From Xiphydria camelus (taxonomy: Eukaryota > Arthropoda > Insecta > Hymenoptera > Xiphydriidae), in contig OY783192.1 of NCBI GenBank assembly GCA_963678675.1, positions 35,371,250 through 35,435,249 on the forward strand: DNA of 64,000 nucleotides. The letters run 5' to 3'. The position numbers were made by a program, and so were the translations under genes. Each line of letters begins with the position of its first letter. The first letter of the stretch is position 1. Positions 40,122 to 48,726 of this stretch are shown one piece after another. The notes below the pieces were generated by a model, which did no database searches, was not told the origin of the DNA, and saw only the letters and a list, made by a program, of their open reading frames with translations.

Positions 40122-40710
40122 CTACTTGTCCTCGCACCACTCGTTCTCCTTGCACACTTGCTCTTCCTCTTCAGGCGTGAAGTCATTCTTTATGTTGAAT
40201 GTTTGACGTATTTCTTCTGGTGTTTTGCCTTTGATCAAATTAGCGACAGTTTTGCATGCAGCATCTAGGAGTCCCTTGATGTCGAGATAATTTGCGGCCA
40301 AAATTAATTCGAATAGGATTCCTTGGTCCACCTGGAGAGAAAAACGTAACATTGAGTACATCTGTTACCAAAAGCTACCTCGTCTTTTTTATTTGATCGC
40401 TATTTGTACACGAAGGTAAAAGTAATATTACCTTCAGAAAATCAGCATCCCAGGGGATGATGTCATCGGTTCTTTTCTCTTTACTCTCGTCATCTTTGGA
40501 TGGTGGAGGATCGTCTTTATGGTAGGTAGCCCACTCAATCACCTTCCCCAAAATAGCGGAATTTACATTCGGTAGCGGTATTACCTCTTCGTCGTCGTCG
40601 TCCATGCCCAGATCGTCCAACATAGTCTTGATGGTAACAGAACATTTTGCAATCTTCACCTCGACTTCGAAAACTTCTCCGTCGGAACTTTGCAGTTTGA
40701 TAATCGGCAT
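40122..40710 (-). CDS. Skp1: SKP1-family adaptor of SCF ubiquitin ligases (2 coding exons)
   Basis: SKP1 bridges the cullin CUL1 to F-box proteins in SCF E3 ubiquitin ligases, in cytoplasm and nucleus. Coding exons are 40710-40432 (93 codons from ATG) and 40331-40122 (69 codons plus TAG). They join in phase 0 across a GT...AG intron into 162 aa, against 163 for human SKP1. Residues 1-65 form the BTB/POZ-like half (starts [16 protein letters not shown]), followed by an acidic run at 37-42 and the charged loop [15 protein letters not shown] at 66-80. The C-terminal F-box-binding half follows, with [20 protein letters not shown] at 94-113 and the terminus NEWCEDK. The frame is intact and the intron is kept, so this is not a processed pseudogene. 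Several residues differ from what I recall as invariant in animals (Ile98, Ala117-Ala118, Leu125, Gln136, Cys153, Gly55), so a diverged paralogue is possible. Family assignment is very secure; orthology is not. Confidence 0.96.
40332..40431 (-). other. Intron of the SKP1 gene (100 bp)
   Basis: On the minus strand the donor reads AAG|GTAATATTAC and the acceptor TCTCTCCAG|GTGGAC. Removing these 100 bases joins codon 93 (Lys of DADFLK) to codon 94 (Val of VDQG) in phase 0 and restores the continuous SKP1 sequence. Reading through the donor instead gives a non-SKP1 tail and an early stop. Confidence 0.93.
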
Positions 40711-40735
40711 CTGTGGGCAGAGTTTACGTTCGTTT
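40711..40735 (-). promoter_or_regulatory. Probable 3' splice site directly before the SKP1 ATG
   Basis: On the minus strand the bases just upstream of the start codon read ACTCTGCCCACAG|ATG, a pyrimidine-rich stretch ending in CAG. This suggests that the 5'UTR lies mostly in an upstream exon at higher coordinates and that translation starts at the first codon of the second exon. I could not identify that exon or the promoter. A GTAAGT donor-like site occurs at 41503-41508 on the same strand, but nothing else supports it. Confidence 0.5.
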
Positions 40736-42209
40736 TATTTGTACCGTCTTTGATCTTTAGTATATTTATGTACGCTTCGCGCGTTTAATTTCGAATGATA
40801 AGATGAACAAGTTTCTTCGGCCCGCCCAATAAAAGCGACTTTACTACTAGATTGCAATATTTTTTATCGCGAGGAAAATTCATCATTGTAATGCACGTAC
40901 GACGGAGTACGTCCATTATGAATACTTTTTGAGCAAAATTTGTTTTTCATTTTAACGCGGTTTATATGCTGAATCGAAATTTCATAAGGCTTGGGTCTTG
41001 TACACAAATTAGAAAAGTTTGCAAAATTCACCCTTTCGACTTGTTTTAGCTGTTATTAGAAGAAAACGAATTTAATTTATAGTAGCGTTTGGCAGCGTGA
41101 ACAACTTCCACCGATTTCTATATTGAAACTAAAAGAACGTAGAATTTCAAACCAGAAGAAGAAATAGTGGTGTCTTGTAGGTAGACGAATATACCGGAAC
41201 TGAGAATTATAATGGCGGCATAAGATGGAAGCGCCATCTGGTTAAATATGCGAGAACTGTAAGCACGAATTTTAAAATGACGCCAAGTCTGCAAAATTCG
41301 TGCATACGAAGTATTGCAGCAGGTATTAAGCCATCAGCCGTTGACAGGTAGTGAATACATCCATATCCATCTCGCCGTACACTATTGGAACACATTTCAG
41401 TGTCTACTGCTGCATATCACCGTATGTACGATATTCTCACTGTGACTCTGTATGTACGAAGCAAGAGTGAAGAAAAGAGTCATTTGAATTATACGAATAC
41501 GCACTTACACGATTTTTAAGATAAATTTCTTCACTCTCTAACTTTGTATAGTAATTCTTACTCGGACTCCTCGTAATATACATCCAGTATCAAATTAGGA
41601 AAATATTGCATTATTACGTATCTCAGCTAATGTTGGCACGATCTAATTACGTTGCTTCGTCATTCCGACAAGTTTAATAATCGAAATTCACTGTTCCTAG
41701 TTTAGACGCTCTTCCAGTGTTTCTTTCCAATCGTTCCTTTTTAAACGAGACCCTTCGGCTAATCTTAAGTACACAAACCCTAACCCGTCTCCTAATCACA
41801 GACCCACAATCGATCTCGTCTATCGTTCCAAAACGAATCCCAATTTGGGGACCATCCACTAAACCTTTTAAGCATTTCGGTCGTATTCCGCCCCCGGGGG
41901 CTGGTAATTTCGATCGAATTAATTCAGCGACATCGCCGCAACCGAACGGTGTATCCGCTTGGAATCTGTACTTCGTCCCTTCGACGGGAAAATTCAAACA
42001 AAACTTAACTCACTCCCTAAATACCCCCCGCGAGTTAGCGTACACGCTCTGTTCGGTCGCCGCGCGATTAATTTGTCGAAACCCCCTCGGGGTCGTAAAG
42101 CCCGAAGAGACACTATACGTGACACGCGCGCGACTGTACGCCCGAACATACCGGAAGATGTATTTCAATCTATCGGCTAATTCAATGATTTACCACTGCA
42201 CTCACTATA
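40736..42209. other. Upstream region of SKP1, no further gene supported
   Basis: This region should hold the SKP1 promoter and any 5'UTR exon, but I cannot place them. From about 41.67 to 42.2 kb the base composition changes. An open frame (41717-42235 plus; 41674-41997 minus) lies there without family resemblance; a retroelement LTR is conceivable but no matching second LTR was seen. Confidence 0.4.
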
Positions 42210-42213
42210 TTAA

Positions 42214-42509
42214 CCCTTCGTCACTCGCTATATGAGCGCGGCGCCGCCGTTTTTAGACTTTAAATGATTTTGTGTATTTTTTACTATTAGAAAAATTCGA
42301 AACAAATATAAATGCTTCCTTTAAACATTTCTAAAACGGCCCGTGGCTATAATTTTTCAAAAAATACACTTGCGCGACTAAAAAAACACTCGAGATACAG
42401 TGCTGCCACGATGTAATGTGGCAACAGCGTGCTCCGTTTAGCACGGCGCTCGCCCAGCGCTCGCCATACGACCACCTAAAGTGGTAGGTTTCTAGCGAGT
42501 TACGAAGGG
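42214..42509. mobile_element. piggyBac-like MITE (296 bp) with TTAA duplications
   Basis: It begins CCCTTCGTCACTCGCTA and ends with the inverse of CCCTTCGTAACTCGCTA, flanked by TTAA on both sides (42210-42213, 42510-42513). CCC/GGG ends at a duplicated TTAA are the hallmark of piggyBac-type elements. There is no transposase frame, so it is non-autonomous. Only one mismatch in 17 terminal bases suggests modest age. Confidence 0.8.
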
Positions 42510-42513
42510 TTAA

Positions 42514-43187
42514 TTGATAATATATTCGATTAAAGAGATACAGGTTTGATGATTTAACAGTGGTTTACAATGCGGTACACTGCGAGGTTGGTTTAGCGAG
42601 ATGTTACACGATTATTGAACGTAATGCACTCAGTACTTTAGATCTGTTGAACCTGACACGAGTGGGTATGACTGAGATCACGAACTAACTGAGCCGTCCT
42701 TGAGTCTATGGCGATTTTATACACGTTCCGCGATACTTTATGTCATAATATATTATGCTTACGGTAGCTTGGTCTTCCTTGCTGCAGGATGGTCTTGCGG
42801 GATCCATATGGCCGGCCGATTGGACTAGTCGATGCGATGATAGTTGACAGTACACTAACCAAGACCACACTGTGCCAAGACGCGGTTGGCTTCGTCTTAT
42901 ATAGTTGGACGATAACGGTAATTAGTCTACGGAGGGGATAGCGTGAGCTGATGCGGTGCGCTCTGATTGGCTAGAAGTGAAATAAGAAATAGACTGCCTA
43001 AGCCTGACGTCACAAATGGGCGGAGCTTCCAAACCTTTCCAAACAAACGGTTTTGCGTGCAAATTGTCCATAAGAGAGTTTTCTTTTCAAGTGTATCGTT
43101 AATTTTGACGTAAATAAGGGTTATGAGCTATATATTTTGGTAAAGTTTGGTCAAAGCTAGGATGTCCCCAAATATGTTACATGGCGA
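42514..43187. other. Gene-free AT-rich stretch
   Basis: No gene and no repeat with a second copy in the window. It contains a TGACGTCA (CRE-like) palindrome near 43001, which may be chance. Confidence 0.4.
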
Positions 43188-43212
43188 TAGAGAGAGAGAG
43201 AGAGAGAGAGAG
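43188..43212. repeat. (AG)n microsatellite
   Basis: About 12 AG units, directly abutting the left edge of the repeat copy at 43217-43588. Confidence 0.9.
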
Positions 43213-43216
43213 GGCC

Positions 43217-43588
43217 ATTATTTTTCTGGCTTAGAAATGAAATATCCAGGAGGCGAATATCGGCAGTTTCGACATCTGCTTTTCTTCGTTTTTCATCGAG
43301 GTCAGAAAGCTGCTGCAGCCACTCGGGACATTTGCAACGTGTAAGGAAAAGGTGTTATAGGCGATTTTTGCCTCCACGATATTCCATTTATAAGCCTGAA
43401 AAATAATAACAAATTGTTATTCGAAGAAACAATTATAACAGTTTTGTAGAGCAGAAAGAGCTCTTTCGAATGAATATAAACACCTTGCGAAACAGCAAAC
43501 AAATCGCTGTAAAATAAAAGAAAATAAAAGAAAACGCTACGAACTTATTTTCCAACCCAATAGCATCGCGATCGTAAATACTTCGTCA
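43217..43588 (+). repeat. 372-bp direct repeat, copy 1 (truncated foldback arm)
   Basis: Matches 45372-45743 base for base in length, with about 11 differences by eye (~97% identity). Its left edge lies four bases after a (AG)n run. In the second copy the homologous sequence continues leftward as the outer arm of a palindrome, so this copy is cut at the microsatellite. A 66-aa frame on the minus strand of both copies differs at one residue, but it lies in palindromic repeat and is not considered a gene. Confidence 0.85.
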
Positions 43589-44082
43589 TAATCTCGCTAT
43601 CACCACAATAAATTCCCGAAAAAGTGGTTGAAAAGACTGATGTTACACCGGAATACCCCCTTAACTGCGGCATATAAATAAGTGCAAGAGAGCTTCTTCA
43701 ATGTTCTTAAAATGCATGGAAGTTTCAGAGTTATTTGCAAAAGTCGCGAGAGCATCCTGAACGAATACTTCGGATGCAGCGTTTACACATTGCTTCTTTA
43801 GTTATAGCTGAACGTTATTCCCATACGCATCGATGTAATATTACAAGTACGTTTTTTCAATTTTTATAATAGCAATGTTCCATCGCACCTTAAGCGGATG
43901 TCTATATCGGTTCTTACCGTTCATTATTATCGCGATAATTAAATTTAGAGTTAATCCCGCCATCGGTCGCAGTGGCGAGACAAGTGGTATGTTTCGATGA
44001 ATCTAGGCTGTTATTGACCTTGCAGCCCCGTTAATCTTTCCTGGAAAGGTTAATTATCGGGCGTCGCAATTAACGAGTCGTA

Positions 44083-44571
44083 ATGAGCCGCTTTCCACAA
44101 TATTCATACGTTCAGGTAGAAGGTGACGCTACCGGCGAGATTGATTCTTCCTTTCATAGTGAGTGGAGTAAAGCACGAATAGCGAAGGATGAACAGAATA
44201 TTCATAATTTGATTTTGTCCTTAACAGGTTGCAACATATTTAATATTGATGTAGATCTCGGTCTTCGCAATATTTACACCGAAGCTCTTGCAGATGAAAA
44301 CACTGTCAATCGTTTGCTGAATTTAAAGGAAACTAGAGAATCGGTGATAAAAGAGTACGAAACTGAACGTTTTAAATTAAATAAGAAAAACGTTTTTGAC
44401 CCACTAGTAAGAAGTTCTTATCGCATGAAATACTTGATTACCCTACACATCTCTTTGAAGGAGTCTACACGAAAAAAAAACGAAATCAACATTAGTAATC
44501 GAAATTCAAAGAGTACACATAAGGAGCAACTTATCAAAACGCGTTTTATCTATTCGCAGTTTGTGCTATAA
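44083..44571 (+). pseudogene. Possible mobile-element protein fragment, 3' end replaced
   Basis: A 162-codon frame with balanced, non-CpG-type composition. Features seen are HSEWSKARIAKDEQNIHNLI at about residues 26-45, then a Leu/Asn/Asp-rich stretch ending ALADENTVNRLLNLKETRES (about 69-88), then ERFKLNKKNVFDPLVRSSYR. The order WxxARIxxDExN, then a block ending LLN, then ERF...DPLxR reminds me of transposon-associated proteins common in invertebrate genomes, but I cannot name the family. The last ~16 codons, from EQLIKTRF on, are encoded by the palindrome at 44522-44639, so the original C-terminus was probably lost to that insertion. It lies within a TIR element. Not a confident gene. Confidence 0.35.
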
Positions 44572-44639
44572 TCGCTAATAGTTTAGCGATTATAGGACAA
44601 ACTGCAAATGGACAAAACGCGTTTTGATAAGTTGCTCCT
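44522..44639. repeat. Near-perfect 56-bp-arm hairpin
   Basis: The arms 44522-44577 and 44583-44639 are inverse copies with about five mismatches, beginning AGGAGCAACTTATCAAAACG, around a ~5-base loop. It is probably a recent MITE or a TIR-to-TIR fusion. It terminates the open frame at 44083-44571. Confidence 0.8.
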
Positions 44640-45295
44640 CACATGCATGTGGAAACAACACTTTTCAGGAAATAATAAAATCTAATCATTAGAAAGTTTG
44701 TATTTTCGATGGAATGTCACTAGTGCATAAAATTAAATTTCAAAAATATAATACTTTCGGAGATTTTGCCACTGCATATGATCGAAAGGAACGAAATCGA
44801 AGCAAATTGTTATATCAAGTCCTTCAACCAAAATCCCGGCCGACTGCAAAGATTTATTTTCTTCTCCTCAAAACAAACTGCAACTTGTTCAATTTTTCTG
44901 CACGTATGCTCCAACTTTAAAAAAAATCAATACTGTATCATCAATAGCAGTATCTATTTGAATGGGTATTGCGAGAAACGGTTCATTACCATTCGTCCGA
45001 CTCGGGAAGGTGAAGGACTGCGAACTCATTAGGAGTCTAGATTCGCGGATACAGACCGCCTGCCTTGTCATTGTGACCGACGGTGGGATTAACTCTAGAT
45101 TGGCGATTACAATGAAGTGGTAGGTGTTTACGACTATTCGTTTGCTTTGACGTGCCACGAAAGACCGACAAACTACGAGAACGGCGAACATTTCACCAGC
45201 ATGCTCAAGTCGCCGATAGTCGTGTTGCCGAGACTGTTCCGTCGCACAATTATACTTTCTTTTACTTTACGATTTATTTTGTTGTTTGGCAATGT

Positions 45296-45636
45296 GTTTA
45301 TATGTATTCGAAAGAGCTCTTTCTGCTCTACAAAACTGTTATAATTGTTATTTCGAATAATTAAATTTTTTATTATTTTTCTGGCTTAAAAATGGAATAT
45401 CCACGAGGCAAATATCGGTAGTTTCGACATCTGCTTTTCTTCGTTTTTCATCGAGGTCAAAAAGCTGCTGCAGCCACTCGGGACATTTGCAACGTGTAAG
45501 GAAAAGGTGTTATAGGCGATTTTTGCCTCCACGATATTCCATCTATAAGCCTGAAAAATAATAACAAATTGTTATTCGAAGAAACAATTATAACAGTTTT
45601 GTAGAGCAGAAAGAGCTCTTTCGAATGAATATAAAC
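45296..45636. repeat. Large palindrome with ~125-bp arms
   Basis: The left arm 45296-45418 contains TTCGAAAGAGCTCTTTCTGC, then TATTTTTCTGGCTTA and GGAATATCCACGAGGCAAA. These reappear inverted at 45508-45636 around a ~90-bp loop. The right arm and loop belong to the 372-bp repeat shared with 43217-43588. A transcript could fold into a long hairpin. Confidence 0.75.
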
Positions 45637-45743
45637 ACCTTGCGAAACAGCAAACAAATCGTTGTAAAATAAAAGAAAATAAAAGAAAACGCTACGAACT
45701 TATTTTCCAACCCAATAGCATCGCAATCATGAATACTTCGTCA
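45372..45743 (+). repeat. 372-bp direct repeat, copy 2
   Basis: See copy 1 at 43217-43588, offset exactly 2155 bp with no net indel. Here it runs straight into sequence homologous to the TIR of the element at 43947-45097, suggesting that repeat and TIR are parts of one larger transposon end. Confidence 0.85.
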
Positions 45744-45746
45744 AAC

Positions 45747-46040
45747 TAGGGTTAATCTCGCCATCAGCGAAGCGATATGTTTCGACGAATCCAGGCTGCT
45801 AATGAGTTCGCAGTCCCGCGCCTTAACTGAAAGGGATAATTACTGGACGAGTCGGAATGAACCTTTGTTTGCCGAAATATTCGGTTATCTATTGAAATCG
45901 TCATTTTTCTCCTTTACAAAGCTAAATGCATTTCAAATGTATTCGAAATATAGCGGCATCTGCGAGAAGTGGTTCATTACAATTCGTTCGGTAATTAGCC
46001 TTCCGGGAAAAATGCAGGACTGCGAACACAATCGCAGTCT
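45747..46040. mobile_element. Internally deleted relative of the 43947-45097 element
   Basis: The left part (GGGTTAATCTCGCCATC, then ATGTTTCGACGAATCCAGGC) matches the left TIR at 43950. The right part (GGTTCATTAC.ATTCGT, then GGACTGCGAAC) matches the right TIR near 44985-45030. The interior is only about 100 bp and has no ORF. Its right edge is close to the MITE at 46081. Confidence 0.5.
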
Positions 46041-46080
46041 TTATTTGCCGAAATATACCGCCCGAACTGCGTGCACTATA

Positions 46081-46275
46081 CACTGAGAAAAAAAAAGATT
46101 AAAATTTATTCTGTTAGAAGGATAATATGAGTACGAAAGGTAAAACAGATCAAAAATTATCCTTCCAGGGTATAAAATTTAACCATCCTTATAGAATAAT
46201 TTTCGATCCACTTTACCTTTCGTACTCAGATTATCCTTCTAACAGAATAATTGTTAATCTTTTTTTTTCTCAGTG
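46081..46275. mobile_element. Palindromic CACTGAG MITE, copy 1 (195 bp)
   Basis: It starts CACTGAGAAAAAAAAAGATT and ends with its inverse ...TTTTTTTCTCAGTG, flanked by TA (46079-46080, 46276-46277). The arms of about 80 bp share GATTAA.A.TTATTCTGTTA, GAAGGATAAT.TGAGTACG and AAAGGTAAA. A sister copy at 57804-58004 has the same arms. No coding capacity. Confidence 0.85.
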
Positions 46276-46447
46276 TAATGTGTACTATAATAGAATTTGT
46301 AGTATTATATGTAAGATTCTGAGAAACAGCGATTAATGTTTTATCACGGTCAAATTTAGAAGCAAAATTCCTTGATTCCGTTCATGATTTTCTAGAAATT
46401 TGCCAGTTTAGTGAATACTTCGTTCGCTCGATGAAAGTTACATCGTA

Positions 46448-46545
46448 TACTGAGAACAGAGTTTATTTGCAATTAATAAATGTATACTTGATTACGGCGG
46501 AAAAAATATTTTGTTGGGCCAAGTAAGTAAATATACCGGGGGATT
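46448..46545 (+). mobile_element. Left half of the 13285-type MITE
   Basis: TACTGAGAACAGAGTTTATT, then AATAAATGTATACTTGATTA and CCAAGTAAGTAAATATA align with the left half of 13285-13379. The right half is absent, so the copy is truncated. Confidence 0.6.
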
Positions 46546-46589
46546 CTTTAACATTGCGACAAACTTCAAGGATGAGTTCCTTGAATGAA

Positions 46590-46881
46590 AATAGGAAAAA
46601 AAACAAAACGTGTGGCCGTCACGCGCAGGAGAAGTGAAACTTCGATACTGCTGGGCAGAAAAGAAAACTAAACAAGTAATCAACAATAGTAATACAATGA
46701 CATTTTTATTATACCATGGTATTACTATTGTTTTTAAAACCATATCTCAACTGCATTCTATTGCAATGTCACGGTATTACTATTGTTGATTACTTGTTTA
46801 GTTTTCGTTTCTACCCAGCAGTATCGATTCAGTATTTCACTTCTTCCGCGCGTGGCGGCCACACGTTTTGTTTTTTATCCG
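46590..46881. repeat. Palindrome with ~115-bp arms
   Basis: The arms 46590-46703 and 46766-46881 are inverse copies. Both carry GATACTGCTGGG (left sense), ACTAAACAAGTAATCAACAA and an AACAAAACGTGTGGCCG block, around a ~60-bp loop. A further copy in right-arm orientation lies at 47095-47256. Confidence 0.75.
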
Positions 46882-47094
46882 TTTTGTTGTACAATATCTA
46901 ATTTCGGCCATAAGAGCCCGTGTAAAATAGCGATATTTTAATAATTAATATCTCTGTTTCTAAACGGTAGACCCTCTTTAAATTAAGACATTGTTGTTAT
47001 AGTAGTCGCAGATTAAACAGCCTGGTTGGTGGAGGGTGCGCACACTATGCCGATAATAATCGGCCGATTGCTTTGCTGTTCGGTACTTTGGAAT

Positions 47095-47256
47095 TGTTTT
47101 AAAAACAATATCTATACTACATTATCTTTAAATGTCATGGTATCGTTGATGACTTCTGTTGATTACTTGTTTCGTTTTCTTTTCTACCCATCAGTATCGA
47201 AGTTTAACTTCTTCCGCGCGTGGCGGCCACGCGTTTTGGTTTTTTTATACAGTACA
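47095..47256 (+). repeat. Third copy of the 46.6-46.9 kb arm
   Basis: Shares TTTTAAAAAC, TGTCATGGTA, GTTGATTACTTGTTT and CTTCTTCCGCGCGTGGCGGC with 46722-46885, more diverged. Confidence 0.65.
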
Positions 47257-48390
47257 GGTCGCTTCTCTACTTCCTCGATTAACGTTTCGATCGCATTTAG
47301 GTAATTAACGACATAACATGGCACGTACGAACTGTTGCCTGGTGTATGTGCTAGAGCGAACTCAGTGCGTCGCCGATTGTACAGTCGGCTAATGTGCACA
47401 CTCGTATACCATGCCGTACTGATTAAGCAGTCGGTCGATAGTTGGCAGACTTTTTAGTTAAAAGGGAATCGGTCAGCCCTTCAAACTTTTTGTCGGCCGA
47501 TTTAAAATCGTTGGGTATGCGCACTTAAGGTAAGTCTAGACCGGGATACAAAATGTTGGCAATATGTTGGCAACACGTTTATGCCTGTTGGCAACATCTC
47601 TGTTGGCAACATCAACTTGAGTGTTGCCAATACGATGACGGCTGTTGGCAACATACTGTTGGATACATCGACTTGTATCCGGATACATGCGGTCAGAACC
47701 AGTTGAGCGTCCAAACGAAACGGAGTGTTGACGTTTAAAAATGGAACCGTCAACCAAGTTTTTCTATATTTTTCAATACAGCCTGAACCACCATATAAAT
47801 ACTGCGACGAAATTATTTTATGAATAGGCGGTTACCTTGCTCGCTTCATCATCGTTCGTTCTGTGATCGTCACCTTCATCGCATCGTCTTCGTCGAAGTT
47901 GGTCATCAGAAAACTAGAAATAATTGATCCGACGAATTCAGTAAAAAAAAGCCTACTTATGCACGACTGCCGTCAATTTTTCGCCGCCTTTCTTTTCAAT
48001 CTAGAAAGAACATACACATCTGATGAGAGAGTACCTACTGTTTTGTAAAATGAGAAATGCGATACGCCGTCTGATCTGCCATGTGAACACTGTGCGGCCC
48101 GTATAATGTGGCATTCAATGAAAAATGTATGCAAGAAATATAGAGAGAGTAGTGTGTGCACCGTTTAGAAATAAATCAACCATAGAACGTTTTTCTGAGT
48201 ATCATCATAAATTCGTGTAACGTACTTTCATATTTAATCTTCATCTACATTAACATTACCGCTTAAAATCTTTCTTCGAATCATGTGTTCTTTCCCTCCT
48301 CGTTATTTATCGGCGAGTTATTTATGATCGATACTATTAGAGGTTTGTGAATCCTGAAATTCTGAAATTCTGTCCCTCGTGCGACGGAAC

Positions 48391-48435
48391 AGGTAGGCAG
48401 GCAGGCAGGTAGGTAGGTAGGTAGGTAGGTAGGTA
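48391..48435. repeat. (GTAG)n tetranucleotide microsatellite
   Basis: About 11 GTAG/GCAG units. The same array resumes at 48649-48670, after the MITE. Confidence 0.9.
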
Positions 48436-48648
48436 CACCCTGCGACTCGGATTCTGTCGCTGGCGACTTTTTTTAAATGTTATTTTTAAATGTACTAATC
48501 AATGAACAATTAATTCTCATGCCCTCATTAGCTACGGTGGCGTCTACTCTCGTTAATAAAAGCATGAGGATTGATTAATCATTGGTTAGTACGTTTAAAA
48601 ATAACATTTTAAAAAAGTCATCATCGACAGTGTCCGAGTCGCAGGGTG
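48436..48648. mobile_element. MITE (213 bp) inserted in (TAGG)n, TA duplication
   Basis: It begins CACCCTGCGACTCGGA and ends with the exact inverse, with TA on both sides and TAGG repeats beyond. The arms of about 85-90 bp include GACTTTTTTAAA.TGTTATT and GTACTAA.CAATGA around a short loop. No ORF. Confidence 0.8.
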
Positions 48649-48726
48649 TAGGTAGATAGGTAGGTAGGTAAATAAATCAGCGAAAGGAAACGTCACTAGT
48701 CTCTTTCAACGTCTTTCGTCGATAAG

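Larger units (their letters stand above)
43947..45097. mobile_element. TIR transposon relic carrying an ORF remnant
   Basis: The left end (TTTAGAGTTAATCCCGCCAT) and right end are inverted copies. On the minus strand the right end reads TCTAGAGTTAATCCCACCGT followed by CGGTC.CA.TG, then GAATCTAG.CT..TAATGA..T.GCAG. Homology extends about 150 bp inward with gaps. The interior contains a 162-codon frame (44083-44571) and a perfect-looking hairpin (44522-44639). A shorter relative lies at 45747-46040. Superfamily not determined. Confidence 0.6.

Noticed and set aside
41769..41785. Telomere-like CCCTAACCC string
   Set aside because: One short occurrence, not an array, and not the insect TTAGG repeat.
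41674..42235. Possible LTR or retroelement leader
   Set aside because: No paired LTR, primer-binding site or polyprotein was found; the TAACCC-like string near 41775 is a single occurrence.
43302..45657. Two near-identical 66-codon minus frames (43302-43502, 45457-45657)
   Set aside because: They sit in duplicated palindromic repeat; near identity reflects recent duplication, not protein constraint.
48391..48435. Repeated short units resembling a CRISPR array
   Set aside because: A plain tetranucleotide microsatellite without spacers, in a eukaryotic genome.
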